DNA of 11,231 bases from an uncultured Subdoligranulum sp. (GTDB taxonomy: Bacteria; Bacillota; Clostridia; Christensenellales; CAG-314), in assembly GCA_900551395.1 (NCBI GenBank), contig URVX01000024.1, positions 1-11,231 on the forward strand, in the 5' to 3' direction. Shown here piece by piece: positions 5,104-11,231 of the stretch. Both the position numbers and the translations under genes were made by a program. The notes under the pieces are model-generated. The model saw only the letters and a list, made by a program, of their open reading frames with translations, was not told the DNA's origin and searched no databases. Position 1 is the first letter of the stretch, and the number at the start of each line of letters is the position of its first letter.

Positions 5104-8100
5104 TTATGCCTGAGTCTCTGTATAATCCCAGATTATCGTAGCTCTGCACTCCTCCATCCAGCTTGTGTCCCACAATCTGAACGCCATATAAGCCGACTGC
5201 TTTACGTAAATCTTTTGCTCAGGCGTCCAGCCCCAGAATACTCTGCCGCTCTCTAAAATCGCGCTTTCGGGCAATACGATTTCCGTCATGGAGTTGCAAT
5301 CTCTGAAAGCGTCGTAGGAAATGCTTTCAATGGTTTCGGGAAGCGTGACGTTTTTCAGATTGGTGCAGCCGTAGAAGGTCTGTCCGGGTATGCTTATCAC
5401 TTTGTCGCCGAACTCAACAGTTTCCAGCGTCACCATATTTTTAAACACGCTTGTGGTCGTCATAGCGATTGCATTGTAAACCAATCTTTCAAGCGCGCAG
5501 CCCGTGAATACGTCGCTTTTTGTCGTCTTGAGGGCTTCCGGAATCGTAATGTTGTCAAAAGCGCAGTTAGCAAAGGACGAACTGCCGATAACAGAAAGTC
5601 CTTGCGGCAACACATTGTCCGTTCCCTCGTAGCCGGAGTAAATCACTCTGGAAAGTGAGGTACAATCCTTGAAGGTATTTGAGCCCATAGTCAGGAGACC
5701 CGCCGGCAGAACGACGCTTGTCAGGCTTGTGCAGCCCGCAAACAGAGAGTTGTTGGTAGATGTGGTTGCCGCCGTGTTTGCAGTGGTTCCCATGTGCTCA
5801 ACGCTTGCAGGTATTTCTATGCTTGTCAATCCGCTCTTTGCGAAAGTGTAGGTGCTCAGATAGGTGATTGAGGACGGCAGATCGATGCTCTCAAGCGACG
5901 TGCAGTTGTAGAACATATAAGAGCCGAGCGTCTCAAGTCCCTCGCCGAGCGTTACGTTTTTCAATGCGGTGCAGTTGCGGAACATTCCCACGCCGATTGT
6001 CCTGAGGCTGGGCAGCGAAACGGTTTCTATGCCGCTTGCAAGCTCGGGATTCTTTGAGTGTCCGAAAACATATTGACCGACATCGGTAACTCCCGGCATC
6101 GCAAGCTGCTTGAGCATAGCCGTATTGGAAAACGCATAGCTGCCGACCACGGTAAGGGACGCAGGCAAGCTGTTGCCTTCGCCCTCGAAGCCCGTGTAGG
6201 TTATGCTTTCGAGCGAAGTACAGTTGCGGAAGCATTGAGCCGCAATGGTCACCAGATTGGAGGGCAGAACAACGCTCGTAAGCTTTGCGCAATCGGCAAA
6301 CAGATAGTTGTTTGTACCCACAATCGCGGCAACGCCTGATTCAGAGCCCAGATGCTCGACACCCTCGGGGATGGTTATCCTCTGCAGTCCGCTGTAACGG
6401 AAGGTCTCCACTCCCATAAAGACAATGCTCGCAGGAAGATTTACCGTCTCCAGCTTGTCGCAATACTGGAACATCTTGTTGCCCAAAACTTCAAAGCCGT
6501 CGCAGAAGGTTGCGGAAATCAGATTAGGGCAATTCGTGAAAACACTCTCGCCGAAAACTGCGTCCTTGCAGTTAAGCTCTGCGGTCTCGATGTAGCTGTA
6601 AGCAAATGCCTTGTACTCTATTTCCACAACGCTTGCGGGGATGACTATGCTAGTAAGTCCTGTCTGCCAGAAAGCGAGCCTGCCTATACGCTCCAGCGTA
6701 TCGGGCAGCTGTACGCCCGTCATGCTTCTGCGTCCTTCAAAGGCGCTTGCGCCTATTGCCTTGACGCCCTCGGGCACGACCACGTTGCCCTCAAGATTTC
6801 CCAGCGTCATGAGCAGAGTGCCTTCCGTATCCATAAGCCATCCGGTTTCTTCGTCTACATAATATCCGCCTTCAACATTGGGCGCGACAATCAGCTCGAG
6901 ATTGTAGCAATAGCCGAAAGCCGAGAAGTCCACATAAGTCAGCAGCGCGGGGAATTCTATACGAATCAGTCCGCTCTCCCTGAAGGCATAGGTGTCAATG
7001 GTTTCCAGCTGATTGGGCAGCTGTATTGTTTCCAATGCCTTGCAATCTCTGAATGCGGATTCAGGGATGGTTTTCAGCTCCATATTGAGCTGCACGTTGC
7101 TCAGCTTTACGCAATCGTAGAAAACATATGTACCGAGCGATGTCACAACGGGCAGCTTTGCTGTAGTCAGCCCGGAGCAGGCGTTGAAAGCGTAATTTCC
7201 TACGCTTGTAGCGGCGGGAAGCTCTGCCGTCTGCAAGGAAGCGCAGTTTCTGAAGCAATACGTCCCCACCGACTTAATGTTTTCAAGGTCGATAGAGGCA
7301 AGGGCGGAGCAACCGTCAAACGTATAGTTGGGAAGCGTCGTGAGGTCCGCGCCTAACGTGACTTCCTCGAGGGAAGAACAATTCTGGAATATATTAGTGC
7401 CCAGCGTCTTCACCGAAGAAAGGTCAATCGAAAGGAGCGAGGAGCAGCCGTTGAACATGTAATTGGGCAAAGAAGTCAGGCTTGTGCCCAAGGTTACATT
7501 TTCAAGAGACGCGCAGTTTTGGAACAGATCGGTTCCCGCGGTTTTGACGCCGGATATATCAAGCTCCTCCAATGCCGCGCAGCCTCTGAAGGCATAGTCT
7601 CCTACCACGGTCACGGTTGAGGGAAGAGCGCTCCCTTCGCTTCCGTCATAAGTAATAGTTTCAAGCAAAGGACAGTTGTCGAAAACATACGCGCCTATGG
7701 TCATAAGCCCCGCCGGCAGCGTAACCGAAGTGAGCTGCGTGCAATTCTGGAATACATACGCTTTTGCGCCCACGGTTGCCGCGCTGCCCTTGGAAGTACC
7801 GATATGCTTCACGTTTGCGGGAATCGTGATTTCCGTAATGCCGCTGTTCCTGAAGGTATATGTGCCGAGGAATTGCAGCTTGGAGGGAAGCGTCAGCGTC
7901 GAAAGCGCGGAGCAACCGTCGAACATATAATTTCCAAGCGCTTCTGCATTCTCACTGAGCGTAACGGAGGTCAGCTCCTTGCAGTAGGAGAACATATAAG
8001 TGCCGAATGTATTAAGCTTGGGCAGGGAAACGGTTTTCAATCCCGAAACGTAAGTGCCTTTGTCGTAATCCGCGCTCTTCACGCCGAAAGCGTAAGTGCC

Positions 8101-11100
8101 GACCGTCTCGACGTCGGGCAGATTGAGATTTTCGATTGCGGAGCCGGAAAAAGCATATTGACCGACAAGCGTAACTCCGTCAAGCTTGTTTGCTTCGCCC
8201 TCATTTCCGCACTTGATTGTTTTGAGCGCCGTGCACCCTCTGAATACGTAGCCTCCGATTTTGAAATCTACGGGACTTGACGGAAGTATAACCGTCTCGA
8301 GCGAAGCGCAGCCGTCAAACAGATATACGCTGGAGTTCGCGGCGCAATCCGTTTCGGTTGTTCCGAAATTCTTTACGCCTTGCGGTATTTTGATGGAAAC
8401 AAGTCCGCTCTTCTCAAAGGTTTTTTCCTTGCCGAGGAAAGTCAGCGTATCGGGCAAATCTATCGAGGTGAGCGACGTGCAGCCCGAGAACATCCTGCCG
8501 ACCAGCGAGGTGAGAGTGCTGTTGAGCGTCACCTTTTCGAGAGACGTGCAGTTTCCGAACACTGTGTTGTAACTGCTGCTGGCGCTGTAAACGGAATAAG
8601 TCGTTATGTTTGACAAATCCATGCTGCGCAGCATCGCACAGTTGTTGAAAAGCTCGTAAGGCACGGTATTGACCAGCGGAGGCAGCACGTTTTCCAGCCC
8701 CTCCTCGAACCGGCTCTGGTCTTTGGGCACGTAGCCGTTGTAGGTCACTATTTTCAGGCTTTTTGCGTTTTCAAACATATTGGGCGACAATGTCGTCATT
8801 TTTTCGGAAAGCACAACCTCTTCTACAGATGAATATTGGAAAATGTATCCGTAAAAAGTGCTCGTTTTCCAGGTCATATCGCTGTTGAACGTAGCCTTTT
8901 TGAAGTTTTCCGTATATTTGAAAGTTGCGTCTCCCACAAATTCCAGGCTTTCGGGAAACTCTATTTCTTCAAGTCCGGAAAAAGCAAAGTTCGATTCGCC
9001 GTTTATGCGTTTGAGACCCTCGGGCAATTCAATAGCCGTAAGCGACCTGCAATAGGCAAACGCATTTCCACCCGTTGTCGAATCGGTAGCCAATCCGATG
9101 ATTTCGAGCGTTGAAGGCAGAAGCATTTCCGAAAGCGCCTCGCAATGATAGAAGGTTTGCTTCTGAATGTGGGTGATACGCGTTCTTGAAAAGTCAACCT
9201 TTTTGAGAGAGTAGCAGTAATTGAACGCGGCTTCGCCTACCGTAGTGAGGTTGGAATATCCTCCCTCTCCCGACGCGGAGTCGGTTTCCACCGCCACCTC
9301 CTCGAGATTGAAGCAATTTTCAAAGGCAAAGGTACCTATTTCACGAACAGTGTAAGGCAATATTACCTTTTTGAAGGACTGACCCGAAAAGGCTCTTTCT
9401 CCGATAATCGTCGTGCCTTCGGGCACTCTGAACACGCCGTTTTCGTCGCCCAAAGGACCGAATGTAAGCTGAATCATTGTGCCCTCGCTGTTGTAAATCA
9501 AGGGCAAAGTCTCGTCGGCATTCAGGTAAGGACTGTCATGAGGTATGGAAATTTCCGTCACGTAAGAACCCTTAACCATGGCTTCTATGCTTACGACAGA
9601 TTTGGAAAGCTCTATGCCTGTGAGCGTCTTGACTTTCAAAAACAGAGATGCACCCAGCTTGAGCCCGGTTTCCGAAATGCTTTCTTTGAGAACAAACGCA
9701 TTCAGTGCGGTTGTTGCAAACGCCGAATTCTTTATTTCCTCAAGCGAATTTTTGCCCGCGTGTTCATGCTCTGCGGGATAGACGTCAAACGTAACGGTCG
9801 TCAGCGACGTGCAGTTTGAAAAAGCGGAGGCGCCTATCGTCTTGACGCTTGCCGGTATGGTCACGCTTACCAACGATTTACAGCTCGAGAAGGAACTGTC
9901 TCCCAGCGAAACGAGCACGCCGTTTTTCGGCAGCTGCAAATCATTCAGGGCAATACAATTGGAGAAAGCCGAGTTGCCTATTGTTTCCAGCCTGTTGGGA
10001 AGCGTTACGCTTTCAAGCACATATCCGGATATGTTTGCAGTCGTAAACGCCGAATTTCCGATAGACGTAAGCATGCTTTTTTCCACGTCAAAAGCCACTG
10101 TCTTCAGTGAATTGCAGTCGTAGAACGCGTAGTTGCCTATCGACTCGATGCTGTCTGCAAATTCAAAGCTTTCAAGTCTGTTGCCGCCGTAAAACGCGCT
10201 GTTGCCTATCGTCACGAGCTTGGGTGTCACGCCTTCCGCAAACCTTACGGTTTTGAGATTGCTGATATATCTTGTGCCCGAGTGCTCGGAGTGGTACCAT
10301 GTAGCGTTGTAAAACGCGTAATCCGAAATTTCCGTCAACGACTCGGGCAGCACAAGCTCCTTGGGAGCGTTGTTGTAGGAGAAAGCATACTGTGAAATTT
10401 TCTGCACTCTGTTTGGCAGTTCTATGACGTTCAGTTTCGTACATCCGTAGAAAACCGTGCTTCTCGTTTCGCCGCCCGAGGCGTTTCCGTCCTTAACGCC
10501 ATCAGCGAAAACAAGCGGCGTGCCGTCGTTGCCTTCCTCGAAGATGATGTTTTCGAGGTTGGAGCAGCCCTTGAATATATCCACCTGCATTTCGGTAACC
10601 GTGTTGGGTATGGTCAAGGTCACCAGCGACGAGCAGCCGTTGAGCAGACCGGTCTTCATAACCTTAAATCCGGTAGGCAACGCCAATGTTGACAGCTTTT
10701 TACAGCCGTTGAACGCGTCCTCGCCGATGTCCAGCTCTCCTTCTATTCCCTCGGAGAATTTTATTTCGGTTATATTTTTGTTGTTCGTGAACGCTCCGGC
10801 GAAAATTCGCTCGACTGTTTTTGGGATGTCTACTATGCCGTCAACGCCGCTCGCGCCCACCGGGCAGTAAAGCAGGTCGGTTATCACGTTCACCTTGCTG
10901 CCTTCCTCGCCCTTTTCGGTGTAGCCGTAAACTATGCCGTCTACCGAAGCGTATTTTACGTTTCCTTCCGCAATGTTCACCTTGTCAATGGAGCCGCAGC
11001 CGTAAAACATATTGGTAAACGGCGAATCGTCGCCTTCGGCAACGGAAACAAGCGAAGCGGGGAAATTGACTGTTTTAAGAGAGCCGCAATTTTTGAAAAC

Positions 11101-11231
11101 CTCTTTTCCGATTGTTTCCACGCCCTCTTCAAAAGTAACGGTGACAAGTGAACGACAGATTGTGAACGCTTCGTTTCCGACCGTTTTCACGCTGCCGGGC
11201 ACCGTTATTTCCGTCAGAGACCTGCTGCATT
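5104..11231 (-). CDS. Giant BspA-type leucine-rich-repeat surface protein (5' end beyond window)
   Basis: The frame is open through the right edge: codons upstream of the first in-window start candidate (GTG at 11202) still read as repeat sequence (CSRSLTEIT), so the true N-terminus lies outside and 2041 codons are visible. Nearly all of it is LRR_5/BspA repeats of 22-24 residues with the pattern LxxIxLPxxLxxIGxxAFxxC; I count about 70 by hand. Such proteins form a curved solenoid, and known examples in oral, gut and protist-associated organisms act in adhesion to host proteins or other cells. Three irregular modules with a DGIVY/LIYNSEG/WLMDTEG-type hairpin interrupt the array (near 10930, 9490 and 6830). 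The array is layered into larger duplicated units (listed separately). The C-terminus is a cap (RVFWGWTPEQKIYV ... CRATIIWDY) with no LPXTG motif, membrane helix or wall-binding domain, so the protein is either released or anchored through its missing N-terminus. The stop is followed by a strong terminator. Confidence 0.93.
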   Translation of the reverse strand, partial: CSRSLTEITVPGSVKTVGNEAFTICRSLVTVTFEEGVETIGKEVFKNCGSLKTVNFPASLVSVAEGDDSPFTNMFYGCGSIDKVNIAEGNVKYASVDGIVYGYTEKGEEGSKVNVITDLLYCPVGASGVDGIVDIPKTVERIFAGAFTNNKNITEIKFSEGIEGELDIGEDAFNGCKKLSTLALPTGFKVMKTGLLNGCSSLVTLTIPNTVTEMQVDIFKGCSNLENIIFEEGNDGTPLVFADGVKDGNASGGETRSTVFYGCTKLNVIELPNRVQKISQYAFSYNNAPKELVLPESLTEISDYAFYNATWYHSEHSGTRYISNLKTVRFAEGVTPKLVTIGNSAFYGGNRLESFEFADSIESIGNYAFYDCNSLKTVAFDVEKSMLTSIGNSAFTTANISGYVLESVTLPNRLETIGNSAFSNCIALNDLQLPKNGVLVSLGDSSFSSCKSLVSVTIPASVKTIGASAFSNCTSLTTVTFDVYPAEHEHAGKNSLEEIKNSAFATTALNAFVLKESISETGLKLGASLFLKVKTLTGIELSKSVVSIEAMVKGSYVTEISIPHDSPYLNADETLPLIYNSEGTMIQLTFGPLGDENGVFRVPEGTTIIGERAFSGQSFKKVILPYTVREIGTFAFENCFNLEEVAVETDSASGEGGYSNLTTVGEAAFNYCYSLKKVDFSRTRITHIQKQTFYHCEALSEMLLPSTLEIIGLATDSTTGGNAFAYCRSLTAIELPEGLKRINGESNFAFSGLEEIEFPESLEFVGDATFKYTENFKKATFNSDMTWKTSTFYGYIFQYSSVEEVVLSEKMTTLSPNMFENAKSLKIVTYNGYVPKDQSRFEEGLENVLPPLVNTVPYELFNNCAMLRSMDLSNITTYSVYSASSSYNTVFGNCTSLEKVTLNSTLTSLVGRMFSGCTSLTSIDLPDTLTFLGKEKTFEKSGLVSIKIPQGVKNFGTTETDCAANSSVYLFDGCASLETVILPSSPVDFKIGGYVFRGCTALKTIKCGNEGEANKLDGVTLVGQYAFSGSAIENLNLPDVETVGTYAFGVKSADYDKGTYVSGLKTVSLPKLNTFGTYMFSYCKELTSVTLSENAEALGNYMFDGCSALSTLTLPSKLQFLGTYTFRNSGITEITIPANVKHIGTSKGSAATVGAKAYVFQNCTQLTSVTLPAGLMTIGAYVFDNCPLLETITYDGSEGSALPSTVTVVGDYAFRGCAALEELDISGVKTAGTDLFQNCASLENVTLGTSLTSLPNYMFNGCSSLLSIDLSSVKTLGTNIFQNCSSLEEVTLGADLTTLPNYTFDGCSALASIDLENIKSVGTYCFRNCASLQTAELPAATSVGNYAFNACSGLTTAKLPVVTSLGTYVFYDCVKLSNVQLNMELKTIPESAFRDCKALETIQLPNQLETIDTYAFRESGLIRIEFPALLTYVDFSAFGYCYNLELIVAPNVEGGYYVDEETGWLMDTEGTLLMTLGNLEGNVVVPEGVKAIGASAFEGRRSMTGVQLPDTLERIGRLAFWQTGLTSIVIPASVVEIEYKAFAYSYIETAELNCKDAVFGESVFTNCPNLISATFCDGFEVLGNKMFQYCDKLETVNLPASIVFMGVETFRYSGLQRITIPEGVEHLGSESGVAAIVGTNNYLFADCAKLTSVVLPSNLVTIAAQCFRNCTSLESITYTGFEGEGNSLPASLTVVGSYAFSNTAMLKQLAMPGVTDVGQYVFGHSKNPELASGIETVSLPSLRTIGVGMFRNCTALKNVTLGEGLETLGSYMFYNCTSLESIDLPSSITYLSTYTFAKSGLTSIEIPASVEHMGTTANTAATTSTNNSLFAGCTSLTSVVLPAGLLTMGSNTFKDCTSLSRVIYSGYEGTDNVLPQGLSVIGSSSFANCAFDNITIPEALKTTKSDVFTGCALERLVYNAIAMTTTSVFKNMVTLETVEFGDKVISIPGQTFYGCTNLKNVTLPETIESISYDAFRDCNSMTEIVLPESAILESGRVFWGWTPEQKIYVKQSAYMAFRLWDTSWMEECRATIIWDYTETQA
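5791..6348 (-). repeat. Supra-repeat unit 2 in the BspA-type protein (seven LRRs, 186 residues)
   Basis: Measured from the glycine of VEHLG (6348) to the glycine of VEHMG (5790), this unit contains seven LRRs whose signatures follow in order: YLFADC, QCFRNC, YAFSNT, YVFGHSK, GMFRNC, YMFYNC, YTFAKSGL. Each has a counterpart at the same place in the unit at 7801-8364. The two units are diverged at the DNA level. Confidence 0.75.
7255..7524 (-). repeat. Two-LRR tandem block, 135 bases x 2, in the BspA-type protein
   Basis: FQNC(A/S)SLE at 7524 recurs exactly 135 bases (45 residues) later at 7389. Each copy has a 23-residue LRR (VTLGxxLTxLPNYxFxGCS) followed by a 22-residue LRR (SIDLxxxKxxGTxxF). 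Protein similarity is high while the DNA copies are clearly diverged, so the duplication is old. Confidence 0.75.
7801..8364 (-). repeat. Supra-repeat unit 1 in the BspA-type protein (seven LRRs, 188 residues)
   Basis: Measured from the glycine of VKNFG (8364) to the glycine of VKHIG (7800). The LRR signatures in order are YLFDGC, YVFRGC, YAFSGS, YAFGVKS, YMFSYC, YMFDGC, YTFRNSGI. A shared spacer rich in G, T and A follows the starting glycine in both units (for example GTTETDCAA here), then a head LRR with LF..C, and a further LRR carries an insert of the type G-x-E-G before LP or L. Confidence 0.75.

Noticed and set aside
6352..7356. A 334-codon plus-strand open frame inside the BspA-type gene
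   Set aside because: It lies wholly antisense to clear LRR sequence, and its apparent product has no domain or signal. Repetitive coding DNA with few stop triplets on the opposite strand explains it.
11200..11202. The GTG at 11202 as the start of the BspA-type protein
   Set aside because: The frame continues open to the window edge with normal LRR sequence, and there is no ribosome binding site or signal peptide at this codon.
5104..11231. The BspA array as a CRISPR or recent tandem DNA repeat
   Set aside because: The periodicity is in the protein. The DNA copies are diverged and there is no identical repeat with unique spacers.

Overview
The window looks like a piece of an anaerobic Firmicutes genome, probably a gut or rumen Clostridia lineage. 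The signs are strong AGGAGG-type ribosome binding sites, TTGAAA/TAAAAT-type promoters with 17-base spacers, MKK-type signal peptides, SH3-like surface proteins with C-terminal membrane anchors, and a giant BspA-type leucine-rich-repeat protein. The lineage is inferred from gene content only; there is no rRNA or tRNA here to confirm it.

Left block (1-893). Two minus-strand genes overlap by 4 bases (ATGA). The downstream one is the start of a GH27 alpha-galactosidase-like protein with an N-terminal membrane helix, which runs off the left edge. The upstream one is the C-terminal part of a nucleotidyltransferase of the NTP_transf_5 type. Its recognisable homology stops at a perfect 12-base inverted repeat (845-856 / 882-893) that resembles the REP palindromes associated with REP transposases in Firmicutes. 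The gene is therefore 5'-truncated exactly at a repeat, which marks either a genomic rearrangement or a chimeric assembly join.

Middle block (894-4500). Two plus-strand genes (922-1743 and 2697-4493) encode proteins of the same unusual plan: signal peptide, extracytoplasmic SH3-like beta modules (the larger one also has a propeller-like N-terminal half), one C-terminal membrane helix and a short basic cytoplasmic tail. Between them, on the minus strand, lies a 163-residue protein with a sigma-70 region 4-like helix-turn-helix but no region 2. It is convergent with the first gene, with a terminator at the shared 3' ends, and divergent from the second across a 432-base intergenic region that carries a well-formed promoter in each direction.

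Gap (4494-5103). This holds a strong terminator for the plus-strand gene, a strong terminator for the gene to the right, and no gene that I can support.

Right block (5104-11231). This is one minus-strand gene, open at the right edge, with 2041 codons visible. It is almost entirely LRR_5/BspA repeats (about 70 by my hand count). The repeats are not uniform: a higher-order unit of seven LRRs (186-188 residues) occurs twice, its first four LRRs occur four times, and there is a 45-residue two-LRR tandem block. No C-terminal cell-wall or membrane anchor is present.

Taken together, the middle and right blocks look like a cell-surface locus: a giant adhesin or interaction scaffold beside two membrane-anchored surface proteins and a small DNA-binding protein. 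A functional link between them is inferred from position only.
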